Shown: one piece after another, positions 15,761 to 22,970 of the stretch
Position numbering within the stretch: position 1 is the stretch's first letter
Layout of the letters: each line of letters starts with the position of its first letter
NCBI GenBank assembly: GCA_012841485.1
Contig: DUUU01000286.1
Span: forward strand, 1-27,580
Direction of reading: 5' to 3'
DNA: 27,580 nt
Source: Armatimonadota bacterium
GTDB taxonomy: Bacteria > Armatimonadota > JAAZEB01
The notes under the pieces: model-generated
Database searches by the model: none
Told to the model about the DNA's origin: nothing
Seen by the model: the letters and a program-made list of their open reading frames with translations, nothing else
Position numbers and translations under genes: made by a program

Positions 15761-17020
15761 ATGCAAGAGGAGAGGATTGCCAGGACAATCACCCGCCCCG
15801 CACGGGAAGTGCCGGTCATGATCGAGACCGATGTGCTCGTCTGCGGAGGCGGGCCCGCAGGGACGGCGGCCGCGGTTGCCGCCGCGCGCCAGGGCGCAAG
15901 AGTGGCGCTGATCGAGCGCTATAACCACCTGGGCGGGTTGGCTACCGGCGGGCTGGTGCTGGTGCTGCCGCATTTTGTAGACCACGGGCGCCAGGTGATC
16001 GGGGGCTTTGGCCTGGAGACGCGCACCGCGCTGCTAGAGCGCGGGCATGCGGGCATGCGCAAGCAGAACAACGATACGTCCGCGTTTGATCCGGAAGCGC
16101 TGAAGTGGTTGAGCGTCAAGCAATGCCGCGATGCCGGGGTCGAGGTGCTGCATCACTGCTGGCTGGCCGATGCGGTTCTTCAGGAGGGGCGCGTGGCTGG
16201 CGTCATCTTCGAGAGCAAGTCGGGCTCTGGCGCGGCACTGGCGAAGGTCGTGGTCGATGCGACGGGTGATGGCGACATCTTTGCCTGGGCCGGCGCGGAG
16301 TTCGAGCACTCGAACCAGGGGATCGGCTTGCCGTTTCGCCTGGCCGGGATCGATGTGTCGCGCTGGCAGGCAGACCGCTCGGAGCGGCACCAGTGGCATG
16401 TTGACTTCTGGAAGCGCCTGCGCGAGGAGATCGGCTGGTCGAGCGCGTTCTATATCGAGCACATCCCGCCACAGCCGGATCTGGCCTGGGGCAACAACAT
16501 GCACAGCGTCGCGGATGGCCTCGACGTTCGCGCGCTCTCGCACATCGACACGGACGCGCGCCTGAAGATCCATCAGGCCGTAGAGCGAATTCGTGTGGAG
16601 CTGCCGGGCTTCGAAAACGTCTGGCTGGTGGAAACCGCGAGTCAGACTGGCGTGCGGCGCACACGGCGGCTCGCCGGCACCTTCCGGCTGACGGCGGCGG
16701 AGGTGTCGCAGTTCGATTATCGGCACGAGGATGCGATTGGCCGGGGCAACGACTATCGCCGCCAGGGCCCGGTGTATGATATCCCCTACGGCTGCCTCGT
16801 GCCCAAGAGCCTGGATGGCCTCCTGGCCTGCGGGCGCTGCGTTTCCAGCGATGACGAGGCACTGGAGGCCATGCGCGAGATCCAGGTCTGCTGGGTAACG
16901 GGCGAGGGCGCCGGCGTGGCGGCCGCGCTGGCCGCGAAGCGAGGCTGCCAGCCGCGCGAGGTGCCGATTGGCGTCTTGCAGCAGGCGTTGCGCGAGAGCA
17001 ACGTGGCGTTCGCCGAGTAG
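15761..17020 (+). CDS. FAD-dependent oxidoreductase (FAD_oxidored family)
   Basis: This 419-residue flavoprotein has the dinucleotide-binding motif VLVCGGGPAGTAAAVAAA near 26-43 ending in an acidic residue (ALIERYNHLGG), a second FAD motif VVVDATGDGDIFAWAG, and a C-terminal FAD-contact segment GCLVPKSLDGLLACGRCVS. These are typical of the FAD_oxidored (PF12831-type) family, frequent in sugar-degrading soil bacteria and related to thiazole-biosynthesis and succinate-dehydrogenase-like folds. There is no signal peptide. ATG 15761 is preceded by GAGGAGGGGG. The substrate is unknown. A GC-rich hairpin 29 bp after the stop may end the transcript. Confidence 0.88.
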   Translation: MQEERIARTITRPAREVPVMIETDVLVCGGGPAGTAAAVAAARQGARVALIERYNHLGGLATGGLVLVLPHFVDHGRQVIGGFGLETRTALLERGHAGMRKQNNDTSAFDPEALKWLSVKQCRDAGVEVLHHCWLADAVLQEGRVAGVIFESKSGSGAALAKVVVDATGDGDIFAWAGAEFEHSNQGIGLPFRLAGIDVSRWQADRSERHQWHVDFWKRLREEIGWSSAFYIEHIPPQPDLAWGNNMHSVADGLDVRALSHIDTDARLKIHQAVERIRVELPGFENVWLVETASQTGVRRTRRLAGTFRLTAAEVSQFDYRHEDAIGRGNDYRRQGPVYDIPYGCLVPKSLDGLLACGRCVSSDDEALEAMREIQVCWVTGEGAGVAAALAAKRGCQPREVPIGVLQQALRESNVAFAE

Positions 17021-17048
17021 CACTTGGATGCGTTTCTACGACCGCTTT

Positions 17049-17080
17049 GGGGCCGGCCGCCCGAATGGGTGGCCGGCCCC
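17049..17080 (+). terminator. Terminator-like hairpin after the FAD oxidoreductase gene
   Basis: A 14-bp stem (GGGGCCGGCCGCCC paired with GGGTGGCCGGCCCC, one G-T pair) closes a GAAT loop. It begins 29 nt after the stop codon. Only a weak T content follows (GTGTCCCTTA), so termination is likely but not textbook. Confidence 0.6.
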
Positions 17081-17171
17081 GTGTCCCTTAAGTGGATCGG
17101 AAGGCCTCGGCGCGAGCTCCGGTTTCATGGCGCGTCCGTCCGGATAGGATCGCCAGGGGAGGGAGAATCCC

Positions 17172-17645
17172 ATGGCGACCCGGGTGACGAAGAAGGAGCA
17201 GGCGGTCGAGCTGCACGATCAGGGGCTCTCGGTCGAGGAGATCGCGTCGCGCCTGAAGACGTCCCCGACGTACGTGGCCAACACGCTGATCGAGAGCGGG
17301 CGAACGCCGGAGTATTTTGACCTCTACACGCACACCGGACCGCAGAACCCGTATGCGCGCCGGCTCGCGGGCGTGCTTCGCTTCCGTACCCCGGAAGCGG
17401 CGCGCGCGAGCATCATGCACCTGGATGAGATCTTCCACGAGTATGAGGCGCAGGGGGATCTGCGCGGGCAGCACCAGGTGCAGCTTCTGGCGCTTGTCGG
17501 GCGCAACCGCGCCGAGGGGATCGGCAAGCTGGAAGCGGCGGACCTCTTCACAGACTGGCTTTTGGCTCACCTGATGCCGCGGCGGCGGATGCGCCGTCGC
17601 CGTGAGGAGCGCGAGAGCCGAGTATCGCCCGTTGCCAGCCATTAG
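17172..17645 (+). CDS. Small helix-turn-helix protein, function unknown
   Basis: This 157-residue protein begins at an ATG after GGGGAGGGAG. Residues 6-42 (TKKEQAVELHDQGLSVEEI, then ASRLKTSPTYVANTLIE) form a resolvase/sigma-like helix-turn-helix of the type in which L-x-x-x-G-x-S-x-x-E-I-A precedes a recognition helix, so it probably binds DNA. Residues 55-130 (PQNPYARRLAGVLRFR, then TPEAARASIMHLDEIFHEYE) are helical and unknown to me. The tail is very basic (PRRRMRRRREERESR), which could add nucleic-acid contact. It stands alone between two hairpins: 17049-17080 before it and a small CGGCGT/ACGCCG stem at 17646-17660 directly after its stop. Confidence 0.75.
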   Translation: MATRVTKKEQAVELHDQGLSVEEIASRLKTSPTYVANTLIESGRTPEYFDLYTHTGPQNPYARRLAGVLRFRTPEAARASIMHLDEIFHEYEAQGDLRGQHQVQLLALVGRNRAEGIGKLEAADLFTDWLLAHLMPRRRMRRRREERESRVSPVASH

Positions 17646-17761
17646 CGGCGTGCTACGCCGGCGGCCTGCCATGCTCTTCGAGACCGCTCGCACCCCGCGC
17701 GCGGGTGGCGGGGATGCGCCTTCCCTGCGCTCCTGTGCAGCGAGGCGGTCTGCCCCGCTGG

Positions 17762-19312
17762 TCAGAATCCCCCGGTGAGGCCCGGGACCTCCAGGGTCAC
17801 GCCGATCCCCCAGTCCTCACCGCGCCGATGGATGGTTAGGCCTGGTTGGAGGCAATCCACGCGCCGCGAGTAGCCTACGCTCCAGTTGTAGAGACTCCAG
17901 TTATCGAGGTCGATGTCCGCGGCGAGCTCGACGGCATCCATGGCGGATCGGGTGCGCCAGGTGAGGTTGAGATTGCGCGCGGCGTCAATGCGGTCGAAGA
18001 GGAAGGGCGTGGAGCCACGGGCGATCTGGTGCCGGAACTCGGCGCGCAGTGAGTGGCGCTTGGAGGGGCTCCACTGGGCGTTGAGCTCAGGAGAGACGAC
18101 GCCATAGTGCGAGCCCTCGCCATAGTAGGCGAGCCGGCCCCGGAGGGCGGCGCCCAGTTCGACGTGGCGGAAGGCCTGGAAGGGGCGGACTTCAAAGGCG
18201 CCCGTCAGGTTCAGGCGGTTATCGGCAACGCCTGTGGGATGCTCGGTGTAACGCCCTGCGCTTCCGGCGAACAGGAGACGATAGCGCTGCTCGCCGCTCC
18301 AGCTGCCCCCGGTGATGTCGTTGGCGAGCGTGTGGAACGTGGGCTGATACCGGGCCATTCCCAGTTGCAGCGCCGGCGAGGGCGAGGAAAGCTCCGGCAG
18401 GTGGAACGTGATGGCCGGGAGGACGGAGACGGTGACGCCACTGGCGAAGCGGGTCGGCGCGGCCTCCTTGAAACCGGCGCGAATCCCCAGGGGGATGGAC
18501 TCGCCCGCATGGATGCCGAGGCCGCCGCGGAGAGTGTGCCGCGCGGAGAGGACCGCATAGGCATGGAGGGCGCCTTGGTGGGGTAGGGGGAGGTGGAGAT
18601 CACTGCGCGCCCCGATGCCATCGGTGGCGCCGAGGATGAGCTGGGGAAAGAGGATGGATCTATCCCGGTCGTCGGAGAGATCGAAGGTGTAGCCGGGCAG
18701 GGTGATGAGCGGCTTGCCCAGGAACAGAAGCGAAACGCGACGCGCGCGCACCCGTTCGCCGGGGATGTAGGTGATCTCCCGCGCGCGCAGCCCGAAATGC
18801 GGGGGGTGCTGTTCGCACGTGGTGAAGAGCCCGCCGTGGAGGTGGTACTCCGCGGGAGAGCCGGTGAGCGACTCGCCTTGGAGATGATACTCTACCCGAG
18901 GCGCTTTCGAGGCGAGCGCGGCGTGGATATCGGCGGCGAGGAGCTCGCCGGTCCGGGCACTGTAGCGCAGGCGCTCACTCGTGAGACGGCGGCCGGTCTG
19001 GAAGAGGCGGACATCGCCGACGGCGTCAATCTCATCCGTGGCAGGGTTGTAGGTTGCCTCACGGGCGTTAAGGGAGTCGTCGCCTCGGGTGATGAGCACC
19101 GCGCCGGTAGCGTGGATCTTCCCGGAGGGGTGCCGGGTGATCCGAGTGGCCTCCACGGTTACGGGCACTGGCCCCGGGATGCGGGCATGGACGCGGTCGC
19201 CGCCGGCGGCAGGCGCGCCGCCGCAGGGGGCGAGGAGCAGGCAGGCGGCAAGCGTGGCCCGCCAGGGGATGCTAACCCAAAGAGAACGCAGCTTCCTATG
19301 CAAACGAGTCAT
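17762..19312 (-). CDS. lptD: LptD/OstA-like outer-membrane LPS-assembly protein
   Basis: This 516-residue protein has a signal peptide (ATLAACLLLAPCGGAPAAGG), an OstA-type N-terminal domain (VTVEATRITRHPSG through GAVLITRGDDSLNAREATY to about 130) and a long beta-rich C-terminal region that ends in Phe, as outer-membrane barrels do. The segment GLFTTCEQHPPHFGLRARE, then LLFLGKPLITLPGYTF, matches the conserved start of the LptD barrel. LptD inserts lipopolysaccharide into the outer leaflet. It is shorter than proteobacterial LptD (about 780), which fits other diderm phyla. The start ATG 19312 has only a weak ribosome-binding site. It follows the porin gene on the same strand but a strong terminator separates them, so it needs its own promoter, which I cannot see. 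Confidence 0.82.
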   Translation of the reverse strand: MTRLHRKLRSLWVSIPWRATLAACLLLAPCGGAPAAGGDRVHARIPGPVPVTVEATRITRHPSGKIHATGAVLITRGDDSLNAREATYNPATDEIDAVGDVRLFQTGRRLTSERLRYSARTGELLAADIHAALASKAPRVEYHLQGESLTGSPAEYHLHGGLFTTCEQHPPHFGLRAREITYIPGERVRARRVSLLFLGKPLITLPGYTFDLSDDRDRSILFPQLILGATDGIGARSDLHLPLPHQGALHAYAVLSARHTLRGGLGIHAGESIPLGIRAGFKEAAPTRFASGVTVSVLPAITFHLPELSSPSPALQLGMARYQPTFHTLANDITGGSWSGEQRYRLLFAGSAGRYTEHPTGVADNRLNLTGAFEVRPFQAFRHVELGAALRGRLAYYGEGSHYGVVSPELNAQWSPSKRHSLRAEFRHQIARGSTPFLFDRIDAARNLNLTWRTRSAMDAVELAADIDLDNWSLYNWSVGYSRRVDCLQPGLTIHRRGEDWGIGVTLEVPGLTGGF

Positions 19313-19452
19313 GCCTTGTTAGTGACCTCGAAGGCGAACAGCGCGCGTGTCGCCATGAGTAACGGGATCGCCCGGCGGGCCGCGATTCGCGGGCGAGCAA
19401 AAGGGTCTCTGCCCTTTTAGGGACGCGGCTCGGCGAGATAAGTTCAGGAGAG

Positions 19453-19502
19453 AAAAAAAGCGGCCCCCGGGAGCCGGCGAAGCCGGGCCGGGGGCCGCTT
19501 TT
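19453..19502 (-). terminator. Rho-independent terminator of the SLH porin gene
   Basis: On the minus strand, AAAAGCGGCCCCCGG (19502-19488) pairs perfectly over 15 bp with CCGGGGGCCGCTTTT (19470-19456), followed by more Ts (seven in all). The loop region contains a small nested stem CCGGC/GCCGG. It starts 17 nt after the porin stop. The plus strand also has an A-run before and Ts after the stem, but no plus-strand gene uses it. Confidence 0.93.
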
Positions 19503-19518
19503 CGTGGAAGGTGCTCGC

Positions 19519-21828
19519 TTAGAAGCGGACACCCACCTGAGCGCTGGCGATATAACCGCGGTAGTTCGCCGGCTGGTTGGAGACATCGACATCGTACTTG
19601 CCGAAGTCGACCAGCTGGTAAACCAGAGCGAGGTTGATATCCTCCGTGAAGTTGTGACCGATGCCGAAGTTGATGTAGGTCTCCGTATTCTTGATACGGC
19701 TACCCACCAACGGGCTGCCAGCCACGCCCATGGTGGGCAGAGCCAGCGGCGCGTCGTTCACATCAGCGGCCACGTAGTTGCGGAAGACCTGCTCGAAGCC
19801 CACCGTGACCGGGTTGCGGTCGGTGAGGTTGAACGCGATTCCCGCCTGGTAGCGGTCGATGCGCAGGTTCTCCTCCGAGGGATCGAATCCGGCAGGAGCG
19901 CCGGCCGTAGGCACGTTCTCGGTACCCTCGTACCACTCCGCGCTACCGCGCAGGGTGATGTTGCGCAGGAAGGAGGCCACGTTGCGGCGGAGCGGCAGCT
20001 CAGCCTGAGCCATCCAGCCCTCGATGCCGCGCGGGTTCTTCCAGCTTCCCAGGTAGCCCCAGTAGCCGGGCACGTTGTAGCCGAGCTCGATGCGGCGCCA
20101 GCCGCCACCGATACCCAGGTCACCGAAGCCGAGCCCGATGTTGTACTGGGCGCGGAGATCCACAGCGGTGTCATCCAGCGCGCGAGCGCGCGGGAGGCGA
20201 CCCGTCTGCGACTCGCCCCAGGCGAACTCGCCGTTGAAGAGGAGGCGGCCCAGCTTGAAGCGGGCATCAGCGCTCACGACCTGAGCGCGCGCATCCTCGG
20301 TCACGGGCGTGCCGTCCACGACGAGCGGAGCCACGCGGTAGTCACCACCGGCCATCAGCCAGTTGATGCCGAAGATGGCGTTGCGGATCGGGCCGTAGCT
20401 GTAGCCGTAATCCACGCCAGGACCGGGCTCTGCCGCGGGCGTCGGCTGCTCGGCTGCAGGAGCCTGCACCGACGTGGGCGCGACGGAGACCTCGCGGGCC
20501 AGCAGGTCGGCGGGAACGCCGGTCTCAGGCTCGCCGAAGGAGAGGCGGGCACCCGCGAAGTTGCCGATGTCCACGATGGGCACGGAGCCAACCGTGGTGA
20601 ACGCGCCGAAGACGCCGGGCGTGCCGGTGCCGAAGAGGGCATCCGGGTAGACGTTCAGCGGCTCGAGGCGACCGTCCACAGGATTCACACCGGCGAACGC
20701 GCGCAGCTTGGCCGAGCCCATGCGCCAGGTGGTATTCACACCCCAGAAGATCACGTCGCCGCTATCCTCGCGGGGGATGAACGTATAGGTGTCGGGGTCG
20801 ATCGCCTTGAAGGTGTAGGACGTGAGCTGCGTCGGCTGGCGACCAACGGTGATCTCGTTCGCGCCCAGGAAGTTGAAGGGCACGGTCATGTAGGCGTGGA
20901 CCGGGGTGAGCACATCGGTGCCCGCGCGGTCGTACAGGTGGAAGATCGGATCCCGATAGCTCGAGACGTAGTTGCCGACGTTGAGGATCGCGGCAACGCG
21001 CACGTTCGAGGTCGGCATGGCGGTAATGCCCAGGTCCAGGTCGTAGTAGGGCAGCACCGGCTCGAGGACGTTGTCGGTGTCGTTCAACGGGCGGCCGTCG
21101 TGGTCGAAGACCGGGCGGAAGACGCCGGCCTGGAAGACCTGGTCGCTCTTCCAAGAGCCCTTGCCGATCAGGTTCAGGTCACCCGTGATCTTGGGCATGC
21201 GAGCCAGCTGGGCCTCGATCGTCTCGACGCGCCCGCGCAGGTCCGCCAGCTCCTTCTTCACGGCATCGACATCGACACCGAGGCGAGCGAGCTGATCACG
21301 GAACTCATCGACCAGGCGCTGGAGCGTCTGGAGCTGCTCAGGCGTGACGCCGCCGGTCGGCTGCGGCTGCTGCGCCAGCATATCGCGCACGATCTGCTGG
21401 ACCTGCTCGCGGGTGAGTATCTGCGAGCGCAGTTCCGCGATGGCATCGTTGAGCTGCTGCTGAGTGAGGCCGGCAGGAGGCACTTCTCGCGTGCCCATCT
21501 CCCGCACCTGCTGCTCGAGCTGGCTGAGTGAGGCGAACCGTGGCTGCAGGCTTTGCAGCAGGAGCTGCACGAAGCGTGCAAACTCGTAGCGAGTCATCGG
21601 CCGCTTGCCCTTGAAGGTCCTGTCGGGATAACCCTCCGTCAGACCCGCCTGCCTCAGCTGCTCCACCGCGCTGTGCGCCCAGTGATCGGGCGGCACATCC
21701 GCGAAGGGCTCTGGCTTCAACACGCCTTGCGGGTTGAACGCCTCAGCCTGGGCATGCGCTCTGGGCAAGGAGACCGTGGTCGCCATGACGGTCGCTGCGA
21801 TTCCCAAAATCGCAAGCTTCTTCATCAT
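19519..21828 (-). CDS. SLH-domain outer-membrane porin (S-layer-homology porin)
   Basis: This 769-residue protein has a signal peptide ending at AHAQA (about residue 28), one SLH domain at 42-90 (FADVPPDHWAHSAVEQLRQ, then GYPDRTFKGKRPMTRYEFA), a coiled-coil-like stretch at about 95-212 rich in Leu/Gln/Glu, and a beta-barrel with alternating aromatic strands ending in AQVGVRF. The C-terminal Phe is the usual barrel-assembly signal. A Pro/Ala-rich loop lies near 465-490. In Deinococcus, cyanobacteria and Armatimonadota such proteins anchor the outer membrane to peptidoglycan through SLH and let small solutes through. The start ATG 21828 (or 21825) follows AAGGAGG, complementary to 16S rRNA, which with the promoter and terminator suggests very high expression. 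Confidence 0.93.
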   Translation of the reverse strand: MMKKLAILGIAATVMATTVSLPRAHAQAEAFNPQGVLKPEPFADVPPDHWAHSAVEQLRQAGLTEGYPDRTFKGKRPMTRYEFARFVQLLLQSLQPRFASLSQLEQQVREMGTREVPPAGLTQQQLNDAIAELRSQILTREQVQQIVRDMLAQQPQPTGGVTPEQLQTLQRLVDEFRDQLARLGVDVDAVKKELADLRGRVETIEAQLARMPKITGDLNLIGKGSWKSDQVFQAGVFRPVFDHDGRPLNDTDNVLEPVLPYYDLDLGITAMPTSNVRVAAILNVGNYVSSYRDPIFHLYDRAGTDVLTPVHAYMTVPFNFLGANEITVGRQPTQLTSYTFKAIDPDTYTFIPREDSGDVIFWGVNTTWRMGSAKLRAFAGVNPVDGRLEPLNVYPDALFGTGTPGVFGAFTTVGSVPIVDIGNFAGARLSFGEPETGVPADLLAREVSVAPTSVQAPAAEQPTPAAEPGPGVDYGYSYGPIRNAIFGINWLMAGGDYRVAPLVVDGTPVTEDARAQVVSADARFKLGRLLFNGEFAWGESQTGRLPRARALDDTAVDLRAQYNIGLGFGDLGIGGGWRRIELGYNVPGYWGYLGSWKNPRGIEGWMAQAELPLRRNVASFLRNITLRGSAEWYEGTENVPTAGAPAGFDPSEENLRIDRYQAGIAFNLTDRNPVTVGFEQVFRNYVAADVNDAPLALPTMGVAGSPLVGSRIKNTETYINFGIGHNFTEDINLALVYQLVDFGKYDVDVSNQPANYRGYIASAQVGVRF

Positions 21829-22207
21829 CCTTCATCCTCCTTGCAGTTGCAACTGTCGCTGTCCACGCCGCAAGGGCGTGGTTCCTACAGGCTCACCGAT
21901 CGGGCCTGCCAGAAGGAGACTCCGGATGAGAGTTGCCGCGTTTCCTTGCCATCCGGGCCTTCTCTGGCCTGCCATCTCGGGAGTACTGCACCATCGTACC
22001 AGGCCGCGCGAGGAATATCGGAAGCGCAATCGCTTCCGCTCCGCACGAAGACCCGCGCGATGGCGGCACCTCCTGATTGCGGCGCTTTTCAGCGGTCCCG
22101 GTCAGCGTTCAAGTCAACGTATGCGGGTGCGCCGACCGCCTGGAGGCCTGCCCCCCCAGGCCCTACCCTGCAACCGGGCAGGGAACGAACGCCAGGTAGT
22201 GCTTCTG
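21829..22207 (-). promoter_or_regulatory. Long structured 5' leader of the SLH porin mRNA
   Basis: If the transcript starts just after the promoter at 22208-22236, the leader is about 370 nt. It contains, in transcript order, perfect stems at 22183-22166 (6 bp), 22162-22145 (6 bp) and 22038-22019 (8 bp, 4-nt loop). Next come a long interrupted stem at 21968-21908 (6 + 3 + 7 bp), a 7-bp stem at 21881-21863, and a 12-nt palindrome CAGTTGCAACTG at 21855-21844, 2 nt from the AAGGAGG site. No known riboswitch family is recognised. It may stabilise the mRNA or regulate translation, as the ompA leader does in E. coli. Confidence 0.55.
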
Positions 22208-22236
22208 AGTATAGCACACAGGCAGGTGCGTGTCAA
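22208..22236 (-). promoter_or_regulatory. Near-consensus sigma-70 promoter of the SLH porin
   Basis: On the minus strand there is a perfect -35 TTGACA (22236-22231), a 17-nt spacer ending GTGTGC, and a -10 TATACT (22213-22208). The TGC directly before the -10 is an extended -10 element. It is the best promoter in the window. Confidence 0.88.
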
Positions 22237-22337
22237 GCAGGCATGCTCAGGTCACGGTTGCCCCCTGAGCGCCTGCTGCCCATTATACTTTGACACCGTT
22301 GCCGCCGGAAAGTTGCGGGCTTGGAATAGGTGGGCCA

Positions 22338-22766
22338 CTACCCGATGCGCAGTTGGCATAGGTAGCTGGAGAGAAGAACGGTGGCCACTCCGAGGAGCAG
22401 CGCGAGCCGGGCCCAATCCAGGCGCCGCGTCAGTCGCTCCGGGACGTCCGGAGCGGGGCGAATGGCAACCAGCGCCGCGCCGAGAAACGCGAGGCTGAGG
22501 AGCAGCTTGATCCCCAGCAGGAGGTGGTAGGTCGGGGTCATCAAAGGGCGCACGAGCGCGGCGGCGTAGAACCCGGAGAGGAGAAGCACCGCCCCAACGA
22601 TCCAGAGGGCGGGCCAAAGCCGGCGATGCGCATCCCGAAGCAGGAGCGTGGCCTGCTCCGGATCCGCTGCGCGTAGCGATGGAAGAATCACGCTCACCAG
22701 AAGAAAGAGTCCGCCCACGCTGATGATGGCCGCGCCGATATGGAGCCAGCGCATGATCAAGGGCAT
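22338..22766 (-). CDS. Four-helix membrane protein, CopD/DUF4149-like
   Basis: This 142-residue protein starts at an ATG after GAGGGGAGA. Transmembrane segments lie at about 5-29, 50-71, 78-102 and 118-138. The N-terminal WLHIGAAIISVGG, with a His in the first helix, and the R/D-rich loops resemble small CopD-type or related heme/copper membrane proteins. I place it there only by pattern. It has its own promoter (22797-22825). It is on the same strand as the DUF6785 gene upstream, but the separate promoter suggests independent control. Confidence 0.65.
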   Translation of the reverse strand: MPLIMRWLHIGAAIISVGGLFLLVSVILPSLRAADPEQATLLLRDAHRRLWPALWIVGAVLLLSGFYAAALVRPLMTPTYHLLLGIKLLLSLAFLGAALVAIRPAPDVPERLTRRLDWARLALLLGVATVLLSSYLCQLRIG

Positions 22767-22796
22767 TGCGGTCTCCCCTCGCCTGTTGTGTGGGCT

Positions 22797-22825
22797 ATTG
22801 TAGCATACGCGGAGGAGGGCGTCAA
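22797..22825 (-). promoter_or_regulatory. Promoter of the CopD-like gene
   Basis: On the minus strand: -35 TTGACG (22825-22820), 17-nt spacer ending GTATGC, -10 TACAAT (22802-22797). The -10 box lies about 30 nt before the start codon. It has the same TGC extended -10 as the dnaE2, porin and tatA promoters. Confidence 0.82.
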
Positions 22826-22843
22826 GCACGGTTGATGAGGGCC

Positions 22844-22865
22844 GGGATTCCGAGATAGGGAATCC
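22844..22865 (+). repeat. Short intergenic repeat C, copy 2, with hairpin
   Basis: GGATTCC (22845-22851) and GGAATCC (22859-22865) form a perfect 7-bp stem with a 7-nt loop. 22844-22860 matches the minus strand of 10492-10508 at 16 of 17 bases. It lies between the DUF6785 stop and the CopD-like promoter and has no T-run. Confidence 0.55.
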
Positions 22866-22970
22866 GAAGCCACGGGGCAGCACGCAATCCGCGCGTTGCC
22901 ATGGACGTGCCTGCGCTCCAGCCCCGGCATCAAGCCGGAACAGCATCTGGGCCGTCGCGGGTGTCTGGGC

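Noticed and set aside
19504..21531. Plus-strand open frame of 675 codons opposite the SLH porin
   Set aside because: Composition is rich in Val, Asp, Glu, Gly and Arg as expected for an antisense frame of GC-rich coding DNA, with no recognisable motif or ribosome-binding site.
22255..22300. TATAAT-like box at 22282-22287 on the minus strand as a second porin promoter
   Set aside because: No -35 box lies at a suitable distance, and the promoter at 22208-22236 is far better.
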